The notes under the pieces were generated by a model, which did not search any database, was not told where the DNA came from, and saw only the letters and a program-made list of their open reading frames with translations. A stretch of DNA of 64,000 bases from Thalassotalea sp. Sam97 (GTDB taxonomy: Bacteria; Pseudomonadota; Gammaproteobacteria; Enterobacterales; Alteromonadaceae), in contig NZ_CP166919.1 in the NCBI RefSeq assembly GCF_041379765.1, positions 806,001 through 870,000 on the forward strand, read 5' to 3'. The first letter of the stretch is position 1. Each line of letters starts with the position of its first letter. This document shows positions 45,743 to 55,526 of this stretch, in pieces. Position numbers and translations under genes: made by a program.

Positions 45743-47050
45743 ATGAAAAAATTAATACCTTTTGTTGTCCTGTTCGGTTTTATTGTGGCAGCTTACCTGG
45801 TAATGAACAACCCGCCAGGCTCACAGCGTGGCCGACCTAGCGCTACGCCACAATTGCAAGTTGAAGCGATACAACTACAAAACCAAGCATTTACCATTAA
45901 TGTTGATAGCTACGGTGTGGTGCGCCCGCGTACGCAAAGTATGCTTTTTCCGCAGGTGTCAGGGCAAATTGTCGCCATTGATGATGATTTTCGTGATGGT
46001 GGTTTTTTCGAAAAAGGTGATGTGCTGGTGCAGCTCGATGCAAGGGATTACCTCGCGGAAGTGAAAATTGCTGAGTCAAATTTGTTATCGGCACAGCGTG
46101 CGTTAAGTGAAGAAAAAGCGCGAGTTGAGCAAGCCAAACAAGACTGGACTCGTTTAGGAAACAGTGAAAAAGCGCCGGACTTGGTATTACGTAAGCCGCA
46201 GCTAATGGCCGCGGAAGCTGCCGTTTATTCAGCGCAAGCGGGTTTGGACAAAGCTAAGCTTGCACTAGAGCGCACCCGTATTGTCGCTCCTTATACTGGG
46301 CGTATTTTGAAAAAACACGTTGATATTGGCCAAGTGGTGTCCTCAGGTACGCAGTTAGCTGAAATGTTTGCTGTTGATTACGTCGAAATTCGTTTACCAA
46401 TCAAAAACAGTGATTTGCGTTACATGCAATTACCCGAAAGCAGCCGTGTAAAAACGGTATCCAAAGTCGAGCAACCACAGGTCACGTTTACCTCTGATTT
46501 GACTTCACAAACATGGCAAGGTCGGGTGGTGCGCACCGAAGGTGCTTTTGATACGCAATCACAGCAGTTGTTTGTTGTCGCGCAAATTGACGATCCTTAC
46601 GGTACGGCGATGGGCGATAAAATGCCAATTAAAATTGGTCAATATTTTAGCGCAGCCATTAAAGGAAAAAGCATTCGTAACGCGCTAGTGATACCCAATA
46701 AGGCGATTTATCAAGGCAGCTATGTGTACTTGGTTGAAGACGGTAAATTAAAACGTCAGAACGTCAACATTGCTTGGCAAAACAATGAGCAGGCATTGAT
46801 TGCATCTGGCTTAGCAGCAGGGCAAATGCTTGTGACCACTCCATTGGGGCAAGTTAACTCGGGTACTCGCGTGGCAATTTTGGGAAAAAATAAAGGTGAT
46901 GGTGAAGCAGCCGTCGCCAACAAACATTCACCCCAAGATGATGATAAACAGAAACCAACGGCTGAGCGTGACGAGCGCAAAGCAGAAAAATCGCAAGAAA
47001 ATAATAATCGCGCTCAAGTTGCAGGAACTCAAACAGGACAGGGAGTGTAA
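45743..47050 (+). CDS. RND efflux periplasmic adaptor (membrane fusion protein)
   Basis: 435 residues. N-terminal membrane anchor or signal (LIPFVVLFGFIVAAYLVMN), a biotinyl-lipoyl-like motif split by a coiled-coil hairpin (FPQVSGQIVAIDDDF and TRIVAPYTGRILKKHV), and a beta-barrel domain. A Lys/Glu/Gln-rich disordered tail after about residue 385 is unusual. It links pump and outer-membrane factor in the middle of a three-gene operon. Confidence 0.92.
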   Translation: MKKLIPFVVLFGFIVAAYLVMNNPPGSQRGRPSATPQLQVEAIQLQNQAFTINVDSYGVVRPRTQSMLFPQVSGQIVAIDDDFRDGGFFEKGDVLVQLDARDYLAEVKIAESNLLSAQRALSEEKARVEQAKQDWTRLGNSEKAPDLVLRKPQLMAAEAAVYSAQAGLDKAKLALERTRIVAPYTGRILKKHVDIGQVVSSGTQLAEMFAVDYVEIRLPIKNSDLRYMQLPESSRVKTVSKVEQPQVTFTSDLTSQTWQGRVVRTEGAFDTQSQQLFVVAQIDDPYGTAMGDKMPIKIGQYFSAAIKGKSIRNALVIPNKAIYQGSYVYLVEDGKLKRQNVNIAWQNNEQALIASGLAAGQMLVTTPLGQVNSGTRVAILGKNKGDGEAAVANKHSPQDDDKQKPTAERDERKAEKSQENNNRAQVAGTQTGQGV

Positions 47051-47053
47051 ATC

Positions 47054-50000
47054 ATGATTGCTTGGTTTGCTCGAAATCATGTTGCCGCTAACTTGTTGAT
47101 GATATCAATACTACTAGCGGGTGTATTATCGATTAATACTCGTATCCCTTTAGAGGTCTTTCCGTCGTTTGAATTCGATGTGGTGAATGTGCAAGTGTCA
47201 TTACGCGGTGCAACTCCTGAAGATGTTGAACAAGGCGTGGCGATTCGTATTGAAGAGGCGGTACAAGATTTACAGGGTATTGAGAAAATTTACAGTACCT
47301 CAACCGAAGGCAACGCCTCGGTGCGTATTGAAGCTGAAAGTGGCTATGATGTGCGGGAATTACTCGCCGATGTAAAATCCCGTGTCGATGCCATTAACAC
47401 CTTTCCAGCCGATGCTGAAAAAGCGGTGATATCGACTTTACAACGTAAGCGAGAAGTCATTGCTGTGACGGTATCATCGGTATTTGGTGAGCGTGAAATC
47501 CGTGAGTTTGCTGAAACGGTGCGCGATGAGTTATTGCGTTTGCCACAAGTCACACAGGTGTCATTAGACGCGGTGCGAGATTACGAAATCGCCATCAATG
47601 TTAATCAAGATAAATTGCAGCAATATCAGTTAACCTTGAGTGAAATATCTAGCGCTATTCAAAATAGCTCCATCGATATGTCGGCTGGTAACATTCGGAC
47701 CGACGGTGGCGATGTGTTAGTACGCAGTAAAAACCAAGCCTACCGTAAAGATGATTTTGAAAATATTGTCATTCGAACCAATACCGACGGAACTCGTTTA
47801 TTAGTGCGCGATATTGCCACGGTAAATGATGGCTTTGAAGAAACGCCAATTCGTGCCCGCTTTAACGGTCAGCAAGGTGCATTAATTGAGGTGTACCGTA
47901 TTGGTAATCAAAGCGCCATTGAAGTAGCTGATGCGGTGAAAGCGTATATTGAAAACAGACAAGACTCGTTACCCGAAGGCTTTGCCATTAGTTACTGGGA
48001 TGACGACTCGCAAATTGTTAAAAACCGCTTAAATACCTTGATCAGTAATGCCCTGCAGGGTGGCTTTTTGGTGTTGCTGTTACTGACCCTATTTTTGCGT
48101 CCAAGCATTGCTTTTTGGGTGTCTGTTGGTATCCCGGTAAGCTTTATGGGGGCGTTTATTTTCATGCCGATGATTGGCGTGACATTAAACATCATGAGCT
48201 TGTTTGGTTTTATTTTGGTGCTTGGTATTGTTGTTGATGATGCCATTGTCACCGGTGAGAATATTTACCGCCATAGCCAAAGCGGTGTGCATAGCAGTGG
48301 TATTAATGCGGCGATTAAAGGCACTCAAGAGGTCGCCACACCAGTTACCTTTGGTATTTTAACTACTATTGCAGCATTCTTGCCGCTCGGTTTTATTGAA
48401 GGTTTTCGTGGGGCTATCTTCGCTCAAATCCCGGCGATTGTGATCCCTGTTTTGTTGTTTTCACTGATTGAGTCAAAGTTTGTATTACCGGCGCATTTAT
48501 CGTCGCTAAAACTTCGCAGTGAAAAGAAAAAACAGTCGAAATTAAGTTTATGGCAGCAGAATTTTGCCGATGGCTTTGAAAACGCTATTTTACGTTACTA
48601 CAAACCGGTATTAGCAAAAGCATTGCGACATAAAGGCACAACCCTTGCCTTATTCATAGGCGTGTTTGTGTTGATTTTATCGTTTATTGTCAGTGGTTGG
48701 ACTAAGTTTATCTTTTTCCCGCGCATTCCAAGTGAAACAGTTCGTGCCGATGTTACCATGCCAATAGGTAGTAGTTTTGAGGTGGTTGATAACTACACTG
48801 TACGTATGGCTAATGCCGCGCAGCAATTACAAGATAAATACCGTGATGATGACGGAGGCAGCTTAATTTTGAATATTCTAGCGACCACCCAAGGGAATCA
48901 ATCACGAGTGCGTTTTGAAATTATTCCTGCTGAGCAAAATACCACAGGCATAGGCTCTCGTGAATTGCTGGGTGAATGGCGTGAATTGATTGGCGAGTTA
49001 CCTGGTGCAGAAAGCTCGACCTTTAGAGCTGAGATTGGCCGTGGTGGCGACCCGATTGATATTCAATTAAGCGCAACTGATCTGCGTTTGTTGCAACAAG
49101 CCGCGGACGATATCAAGCAACGCTTGACCACCTACCCAACGGTGTTTGAGATCAGCGACAGTTTATCGAACGGTAAAGAAGAGCTGCAGTTAGAGCTTAC
49201 CAAGCAAGGGCATGCGTTGGGTATGTCAACCACACAGTTAACGCGTCAAGTGCGAGATGCCTTTTTTGGCGCCGAAGTACAACGTATTCAGCGTGGCCGT
49301 GATGATGTGCGAGTCATGTTGCGCTTCCCTCTAGAAGAGCGCGCATCGGTAGCGAACTTGTCGAATATGTTGGTAAGCACGCCAACAGGCGATAAAGTAC
49401 CGTTGTCACATGTTGCGCAGTTAATCCCAGGTAAGAGCCCGTCGTCGATTAACCGCATTGACCGTTATCGTACCGTTAATGTAACTGCTGACGTTGAAAA
49501 GCAAAATACCAACATGACCATATTAAACGCAGAGCTTAAAGAGTATCTCGAACAGCTAGTACAGCAATACCCTGGGGTGAGTTATTCACTTGAGGGCGAA
49601 GCTCGGGAGCAAGCGGAATCGTTTGGCAGTTTATTCTGGGGCTTGATTATTGTCTTCTTTACCATTTACTGCTTACTGGCGATCCCATTTAAGTCATATT
49701 TGCAGCCGATCATCGTTATGTCAGTGATCCCATTTGGCGCAATCGGTGCAGTATTAGGACATTGGATCATGGGCATGGATTTAACCATCATGAGTATGCT
49801 TGGCTTAATGGCGCTCATTGGCGTTGTGGTTAACGACTCGCTGGTCCTTGTTGATTTTATCAATAAACGCCGAGAACAAGTACACGATGTGATGCAAGCG
49901 GTATTAGAAGCGGGGCAAGCACGATTTAGACCGGTTATGCTAACGTCGTTAACCACCTTTATTGGTTTAATGCCATTGTTGTTTGAAACCCAAACTCAGG

Positions 50001-50155
50001 CGCAGTTTTTAATTCCAATGGCGGTGTCATTAGGTTTTGGTATTTTATTTGCCACCTTTATCACCTTGGTGCTTGTGCCAGTTAACTACCTACTTGTTGA
50101 AGGCTTAAAACGCCGAATGGGCATTCAAGTGACAGCAAAACCAGCAACAGCCTAG
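47054..50155 (+). CDS. RND-family efflux pump inner-membrane transporter (AcrB-like)
   Basis: 1033 residues, full AcrB/MexB-type length. The first TM is near the N-terminus (NHVAANLLMISILLAGVLS). GIVVDDAIVTGENIY in TM4 carries the proton-relay Asp pair. The second half repeats the plan with MALIGVVVNDSLVLVDF, where one Asp is replaced by Asn as often in this family. It belongs to the subgroup of exporters often labelled as multidrug or uncharacterised. Starts 3 bp after the adaptor stop. Two hairpins follow the stop. Confidence 0.94.
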   Translation: MIAWFARNHVAANLLMISILLAGVLSINTRIPLEVFPSFEFDVVNVQVSLRGATPEDVEQGVAIRIEEAVQDLQGIEKIYSTSTEGNASVRIEAESGYDVRELLADVKSRVDAINTFPADAEKAVISTLQRKREVIAVTVSSVFGEREIREFAETVRDELLRLPQVTQVSLDAVRDYEIAINVNQDKLQQYQLTLSEISSAIQNSSIDMSAGNIRTDGGDVLVRSKNQAYRKDDFENIVIRTNTDGTRLLVRDIATVNDGFEETPIRARFNGQQGALIEVYRIGNQSAIEVADAVKAYIENRQDSLPEGFAISYWDDDSQIVKNRLNTLISNALQGGFLVLLLLTLFLRPSIAFWVSVGIPVSFMGAFIFMPMIGVTLNIMSLFGFILVLGIVVDDAIVTGENIYRHSQSGVHSSGINAAIKGTQEVATPVTFGILTTIAAFLPLGFIEGFRGAIFAQIPAIVIPVLLFSLIESKFVLPAHLSSLKLRSEKKKQSKLSLWQQNFADGFENAILRYYKPVLAKALRHKGTTLALFIGVFVLILSFIVSGWTKFIFFPRIPSETVRADVTMPIGSSFEVVDNYTVRMANAAQQLQDKYRDDDGGSLILNILATTQGNQSRVRFEIIPAEQNTTGIGSRELLGEWRELIGELPGAESSTFRAEIGRGGDPIDIQLSATDLRLLQQAADDIKQRLTTYPTVFEISDSLSNGKEELQLELTKQGHALGMSTTQLTRQVRDAFFGAEVQRIQRGRDDVRVMLRFPLEERASVANLSNMLVSTPTGDKVPLSHVAQLIPGKSPSSINRIDRYRTVNVTADVEKQNTNMTILNAELKEYLEQLVQQYPGVSYSLEGEAREQAESFGSLFWGLIIVFFTIYCLLAIPFKSYLQPIIVMSVIPFGAIGAVLGHWIMGMDLTIMSMLGLMALIGVVVNDSLVLVDFINKRREQVHDVMQAVLEAGQARFRPVMLTSLTTFIGLMPLLFETQTQAQFLIPMAVSLGFGILFATFITLVLVPVNYLLVEGLKRRMGIQVTAKPATA

Positions 50156-50510
50156 GGTGTTCAACAACAAAGGTCTTTGTTATTGAACACGATATTTTTA
50201 ACGAAAACGGCGATCGCTTATGTAGTGATTGCCGTTTTTTTAGCAAAATCATACAAAGCAAAGTTATATTCGAAATATAATTTAGTTTTTCCTGTTAATG
50301 TGAAATTTAATTCTGCTTTGGCTCGCATAGCTGTCTTTTGTTTTAATTTGCGTGATTTTAAAATTGAAAGGGTAAAACCTTTTCAGTATAATCCGCGGTA
50401 AAATTTTTTAACGCTTTGGTAGCACTCCCGTTACCATTTTCGTTTGCGCGTTAGCAGGCTTTTTTACTGATTAAATACGCCATAGCTAACCCCTTGAAAA
50501 AGTGAAAATT
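50156..50510 (+). terminator. Terminator hairpins after the efflux operon, and gcvT leader
   Basis: GTGTTCAACAACAAAG / CTTTGTTATTGAACAC (about 50157-50190, one mismatch) is followed by T-rich sequence. A second hairpin at 50204-50238, AAAACGGC / GCCGTTTT, ends in a run of seven T. The remaining bases to 50510 carry the gcvT promoter. I saw no glycine riboswitch. Confidence 0.7.
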
Positions 50511-51596
50511 ATGACAAATAAAACCGTCCTTCATGCCAAGCACATAGAAGCTGGCGCCAAAATGGTAGACTTCCACGGCTGGGAAATGCCAATCAACTAT
50601 GGTTCACAAATTGAAGAGCATCATGCGGTTCGTAACGACGCAGGTATGTTCGATGTATCACACATGACTATTGTTGATGTGAACGGTAGCCAAGCGAAAG
50701 CTTTTTTACGTCGTTTAGTGATTAACGATGTGGCTAAATTAGAGGTTGCGGGTAAAGCACTTTACACAGGTATGTGTAATGAGCAAGGCGGCGTGATTGA
50801 CGATTTGATCATTTACTTCTTTACCGATACTGATTACCGCTTAGTGGTTAACTCAGCAACGCGTGAAAAAGACTTAGCGTGGATCAACAAGCAAGCCCAA
50901 GCGTTTGATGTGACCATTACTGAACGCCCAGAGTTTGCCATGATTGCCGTACAAGGCCCACAGGCGAAAGCAAAAGTTGCGACACTATTAAACGGTGAGC
51001 AAATTGCTGCTGTTGATGGTATGAAACCGTTCTTTAGCGCACAAGCTGGTGATTTATTTATTGCGACTACAGGTTACACCGGTGAGTCGGGTTACGAAAT
51101 TGCTATGCCAAGCGATATGGCCGCTGATTTTTGGCAGCAACTACTCGACGCTGGTGTAGCACCATGTGGTTTAGGTGCGCGTGATACTTTGCGTCTTGAA
51201 GCGGGTATGAACTTATACGGCCAAGATATGGACGAGTCAGTAACGCCACTAGCGGCAAACATGGCTTGGACTATCGCTTGGGATGAAGAGCGTGACTTTA
51301 TTGGTAAAGACGCATTGGCGGCACTTCGTGAAGCAGGCACTGAGCCAAAATTAGTTGGTTTAGTGATGGAGCAAAAAGGTGTATTGCGCGGTGGTTTAAA
51401 AGTGATCACCGAACACGGTGAAGGTGTAATTACCTCTGGTACGTTCTCGCCAACATTAGGTCATTCTATCGCGATGGCCCGTGTACCACGTGCAACGCAA
51501 CTTGGTGATACGGTACAAGTTGAAATGCGTAAAAAGCTAGTAGACGTGCAAGTGATTAAGCCAAGTTTTGCTCGTATGGGCAAAAAAGCATTTTAA
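50511..51596 (+). CDS. gcvT: Glycine cleavage system aminomethyltransferase (T-protein)
   Basis: 361 residues from the ATG at 50511 (a GTG at 50502 is in frame but less suited). MVDFHGWEMPINYGSQIEEH, MFDVSHMTIVDV, TGYTGESGYEI and GLGARDTLRLEAGMNLYG with the folate-binding Asp/Arg region are typical. It releases ammonia and transfers the methylene group to THF. First gene of gcvTHP. Confidence 0.96.
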   Translation: MTNKTVLHAKHIEAGAKMVDFHGWEMPINYGSQIEEHHAVRNDAGMFDVSHMTIVDVNGSQAKAFLRRLVINDVAKLEVAGKALYTGMCNEQGGVIDDLIIYFFTDTDYRLVVNSATREKDLAWINKQAQAFDVTITERPEFAMIAVQGPQAKAKVATLLNGEQIAAVDGMKPFFSAQAGDLFIATTGYTGESGYEIAMPSDMAADFWQQLLDAGVAPCGLGARDTLRLEAGMNLYGQDMDESVTPLAANMAWTIAWDEERDFIGKDALAALREAGTEPKLVGLVMEQKGVLRGGLKVITEHGEGVITSGTFSPTLGHSIAMARVPRATQLGDTVQVEMRKKLVDVQVIKPSFARMGKKAF

Positions 51597-51859
51597 TTGA
51601 CGTTAGGCGCGTCTGCGTAACAACTGTTCGCGTCTCAAGGTTACAGAAAAGCGCTGTAAAACGATTGTCAACTCGCTGTAGATAATCTAAAAAAGAATAT
51701 TTTACAGGGCTTTTCATCTGATAATTTTTGACTAAAATGAAGTTTGCTCAACTGGCTTGGCTCGATCCATTGCTCGGTCTTAGCAGCAACATAGACAAAG
51801 ATTTCAGCACAACAAAAGAATTAATTAATATTTAATCTATATATTTCAGGAACAAGAAA

Positions 51860-52249
51860 ATGAGCAACATTCCTTCTGAGTTAAAATATGCATCTTCTCA
51901 CGAGTGGGTTCGCGTTGAAGGCGACGGTACCGTTACTGTGGGTATCACTGAGCACGCACAAGAACTACTTGGCGACATGGTATTTGTTGAACTACCAGAA
52001 GTTGGTGACGAAGTAGCAGCTGGTGACGATGTTGCCGTAGCTGAGTCAGTAAAAGCAGCGTCTGATATCTACGCACCAATCGGCGGTGAAATCATTGAAG
52101 TGAACGAAGAGCTAGAAGACTCTCCAGAGCTAGTTAACTCTGACGCATTCGGTGACGGTTGGATGTTCAAAATTAAGCTTAACGACGAAGGTGAATTAGA
52201 TTCACTATTGGATGCTGAAGGCTACCAAAACGTTGTTGACGACGAATAA
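51860..52249 (+). CDS. gcvH: Glycine cleavage system H protein
   Basis: 129 residues with the lipoyl-lysine motif AVAESVKAASDIYAP and N-terminal PSELKYASSHEWVR. It carries the aminomethyl group on lipoyl-lysine between P and T proteins. A 263-bp gap separates it from gcvT and a terminator-like hairpin follows it, so gcvH may be partly transcribed on its own. Strong codon bias suggests high expression. Confidence 0.97.
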   Translation: MSNIPSELKYASSHEWVRVEGDGTVTVGITEHAQELLGDMVFVELPEVGDEVAAGDDVAVAESVKAASDIYAPIGGEIIEVNEELEDSPELVNSDAFGDGWMFKIKLNDEGELDSLLDAEGYQNVVDDE

Positions 52250-52269
52250 TTTCGTATAAACAAGTATGT

Positions 52270-52300
52270 ATAAACCCTGAGTTGAAACTCGGGGTTTATT
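52270..52300 (+). terminator. Hairpin after gcvH
   Basis: AAACCCTGAGT / ACTCGGGGTTT (52272-52297, one G-T or mismatch) with a short loop, then TTATTGTTT. It may attenuate read-through into gcvP. Confidence 0.65.
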
Positions 52301-52306
52301 GTTTCT

Positions 52307-52389
52307 TACCAAGGGTATTGCAACGGTTAGCGCCTAGCAGTGTACCAAGTGCCTTGTGGGTAGCTACCTAAAACGGCGTACCCTTGGTA
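52307..52389. repeat. 11-bp inverted repeat enclosing 61 bp upstream of gcvP
   Basis: TACCAAGGGTA (52307-52317) and TACCCTTGGTA (52379-52389) are perfect inverted copies ending 32 bp before gcvP. It could be an mRNA leader fold or a small dispersed repeat. Confidence 0.5.
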
Positions 52390-52421
52390 TCAATATTTCA
52401 AAGAAAGTGAAGTAAAAGTCT

Positions 52422-55316
52422 ATGTCTACGCAAACTTTGAGTCAGTTAGAGCAAACTGAAGATTTTATCCGTCGCCACATTGGCCCGGATGCAGAACAAA
52501 CTGCCGCCATGTTACAAGAAATTGGCGCTGATAGTGTTGACGCATTAATTGATGAAATTGTTCCTAAAAACATTCGTCTTGATAACTTACCAAACATTGG
52601 TGAGAGCAAGAGCGAAGTAAAAGCGCTAAGCGACTTAAAAGCAGTAGCGGGTAAAAACAAAGTATTCCAATCAAACATTGGTTTAGGTTACTACCCAACG
52701 TTAACGCCAAACGTTATTTTACGTAACGTATTGGAAAACCCAGGTTGGTACACAGCGTACACACCTTACCAGCCAGAGATTGCACAAGGTCGTTTAGAGT
52801 CACTGCTTAACTACCAACAAATGTGTATGGACCTAACCGGTCTAGACTTGGCAAGTGCGTCGCTACTTGACGAAGGTACTGCTGCCGCTGAAGCAATGGC
52901 ATTAGCTAAGCGTGTTTCTAAAAACAAAAAGTGCAATAACTTCTTTATCGCTAACAATGTTTACCCACAAACCATTGACGTTGTTAAGCAACGTGCTGAA
53001 ATGTTTGGTTTTGATATCATCGAAGGTGATGCAGCGGATGTTGTTAATCACGATGTGTTTGGTGCGTTATTACAATACCCAGGCGCAGAAGGTGAGATTG
53101 TTGATATCGCACCATTGATCGCTGCGGTACAAGCCAACAAAGGTGTTGTTGCGGTAGCTGCCGATATTATGGCGTTAACGCTATTAAAAGCACCGGGTGA
53201 GCTAGGCGCAGACGTAGTAATTGGTTCAAGCCAACGCTTTGGTGTACCAATGGGCTACGGTGGTCCACACGCGGCATTCTTTACTACCAAAGATAAGCAC
53301 AAGCGTTCATTACCAGGCCGTATCATCGGTGTATCAAAAGATACCCGCGGTAAAGATGCCTTGCGTATGGCGATGCAAACGCGTGAGCAACACATCCGTC
53401 GTGAAAAAGCTAACTCAAATATCTGTACAGCACAGGTGCTACTAGCGAACATGGCTGCCTTCTACGCGATTTACCACGGTCCAAAAGGCTTAAAAACTAT
53501 TGCTAACCGCATTAACCGTTTCGCTAACATTTTAGCGTTAGGTACTGCGCAAAAAGGTTTGCCAGCATTACACGCTAACTTCTTTGATACGCTAACGTTC
53601 GCAGTAGAAAACAAAGACGCTATCGTTGCCCGTGCATTAGCGGCGAACGTTAACTTACGTACAGACGTTGACGGTAAAGTATCTGTTTCTTTAGATGAAA
53701 CAACAACACGTGAACACGTAGCCAAACTATTTGATATCTTACTAGGTGAAGGCCACGGTTTAGACGTTGCAGAGTTAGACGCTGCTGTTATCGCTAAAGG
53801 TGAGTCGTCAATTCCAGCAGAATTAGTACGTGAGTCTGCGATTTTATCGCACCCAGTATTTAACTCGTACCACTCTGAAACAGAGATGCTACGTTACATC
53901 AAAAAGCTTGAGAACAAAGACCTTGCATTGAACCACTCAATGATTTCACTAGGTTCTTGTACCATGAAGCTAAACGCAACGGCGCAAATGATCCCAGTAT
54001 CATGGCCTGAATTTGCCAATATGCACCCGTTTGCACCACTAGACCAAGCGCAAGGTTACTCAGAAATGATTAACGAGCTTGGCGATTGGTTAGTTGAGCT
54101 TACAGGCTACGACAACATCTCAATGCAACCTAACTCAGGTGCACAAGGTGAGTACGCAGGTCTTATCGCGATTCACAAGTATCACGAGAGCCGTGGTGAC
54201 AGTCACCGTAACATCTGTTTGATCCCATCTTCAGCGCACGGTACTAACCCAGCTTCTGCGCAAATGGTTGGTATGAAAGTGGTTGTTACAGCGTGTGATA
54301 AAGACGGTAACGTTGATCTAGAAGATCTTCGCGCTAAAGCGGAAGAGCACGCTGAAAACCTATCGTGTATCATGATCACCTACCCATCGACACACGGTGT
54401 TTACGAAGAAACCATCACCGAAGTGTGTGAAATCATTCACGCTAACGGCGGTCAGGTTTACCTAGATGGCGCCAACATGAACGCTCAGGTTGGTATCACT
54501 AGCCCAGGTTTCATCGGTGCTGACGTATCTCACCTTAATCTACACAAAACCTTCGCTATCCCTCACGGTGGCGGTGGTCCAGGTATGGGCCCAATCGGTG
54601 TTAAATCTCACCTTGCGCCATTCTTACCAGGACATGCGTTAGTTGAGTTTAACAGCGACCTTAACGGCAACGGTGCGGTATCAGCAGCGCCATTTGGCTC
54701 AGCGGGTATCTTATGTATTTCTTACATGTACATTGCTATGTTAGGTAAGAAAGGTGTGACTGATTCGACTAAGTACGCAATCACCAACGCTAACTACTTA
54801 GCGCACAAACTAAGCCAGCACTATCCAATTTTATACACGGGTAACAATGGCCGCGTAGCGCACGAGTGTATCGTTGACCTTCGCCCACTGAAAGAAGCCT
54901 CTGGCATTACCGAAATGGACGTTGCTAAGCGTTTAATGGACTACGGTTTCCATGCACCAACGATGTCATTCCCAGTTGCTGGCACACTAATGATTGAGCC
55001 AACTGAGTCTGAAAGCAAAGTTGAACTTGACCGTTTCGTTGAAGCGATGACCTCAATTCGCGCTGAAATTGCCAAAGTTGAATCTGGTGAGTGGACTGTT
55101 GAAGATAACCCACTTCACAACGCACCACACACCTTAGCGGACATCACTGATGCTAACTGGGATCGTGCGTACAGCACAGCGGAAGCCGTATTCCCAGTAC
55201 CAGCAGCCGCGGCTAACAAGTTCTGGCCAACCGTTAACCGTATCGATGACGTATACGGTGACCGTAACCTAATTTGTTCATGCCCAGCAGTTGAGACGTA
55301 CGTAGACGCTGAATAA
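52422..55316 (+). CDS. gcvP: Glycine dehydrogenase (decarboxylating), P-protein
   Basis: 964 residues, homodimeric single-chain type. The PLP lysine lies in HLNLHKTFAIPHGGGGPGMG. Other marks are FIRRHIGPD at the N-terminus, YQPEIAQGRLESLLNYQ, and QPNSGAQGEYAGL. It decarboxylates glycine and loads the H protein. Last of gcvTHP, with a strong terminator. Codon use is highly biased, as for gcvH. Confidence 0.97.
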   Translation: MSTQTLSQLEQTEDFIRRHIGPDAEQTAAMLQEIGADSVDALIDEIVPKNIRLDNLPNIGESKSEVKALSDLKAVAGKNKVFQSNIGLGYYPTLTPNVILRNVLENPGWYTAYTPYQPEIAQGRLESLLNYQQMCMDLTGLDLASASLLDEGTAAAEAMALAKRVSKNKKCNNFFIANNVYPQTIDVVKQRAEMFGFDIIEGDAADVVNHDVFGALLQYPGAEGEIVDIAPLIAAVQANKGVVAVAADIMALTLLKAPGELGADVVIGSSQRFGVPMGYGGPHAAFFTTKDKHKRSLPGRIIGVSKDTRGKDALRMAMQTREQHIRREKANSNICTAQVLLANMAAFYAIYHGPKGLKTIANRINRFANILALGTAQKGLPALHANFFDTLTFAVENKDAIVARALAANVNLRTDVDGKVSVSLDETTTREHVAKLFDILLGEGHGLDVAELDAAVIAKGESSIPAELVRESAILSHPVFNSYHSETEMLRYIKKLENKDLALNHSMISLGSCTMKLNATAQMIPVSWPEFANMHPFAPLDQAQGYSEMINELGDWLVELTGYDNISMQPNSGAQGEYAGLIAIHKYHESRGDSHRNICLIPSSAHGTNPASAQMVGMKVVVTACDKDGNVDLEDLRAKAEEHAENLSCIMITYPSTHGVYEETITEVCEIIHANGGQVYLDGANMNAQVGITSPGFIGADVSHLNLHKTFAIPHGGGGPGMGPIGVKSHLAPFLPGHALVEFNSDLNGNGAVSAAPFGSAGILCISYMYIAMLGKKGVTDSTKYAITNANYLAHKLSQHYPILYTGNNGRVAHECIVDLRPLKEASGITEMDVAKRLMDYGFHAPTMSFPVAGTLMIEPTESESKVELDRFVEAMTSIRAEIAKVESGEWTVEDNPLHNAPHTLADITDANWDRAYSTAEAVFPVPAAAANKFWPTVNRIDDVYGDRNLICSCPAVETYVDAE

Positions 55317-55356
55317 TTGTTGTTGTCACTTTCGAATAAAGTTTGAAAGTTAAACT

Positions 55357-55391
55357 TCGAAAAAACGAGCTCAATAGAGCTCGTTTTTTAT
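55357..55391 (+). terminator. Terminator after gcvP
   Basis: AAAAAACGAGCTC / GAGCTCGTTTTTT with a 4-nt AATA loop (55361-55390), a perfect stem with flanking A and T runs. Confidence 0.9.
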
Positions 55392-55526
55392 GTTTTAAAC
55401 ATTGTAATAAAACCAAATATCCCAGAAACTTAATCCTGAAAACATTCCGGTTGAGGTATACAAAATGCGATAACAAGCCAAATCGCAATATCTTGATTCA
55501 TATTATAAAAACTTTATAACCCACTA

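Noticed and set aside
50402..50510. Glycine riboswitch before gcvT
   Set aside because: The conserved GGAGA-type tandem aptamer features were not found.
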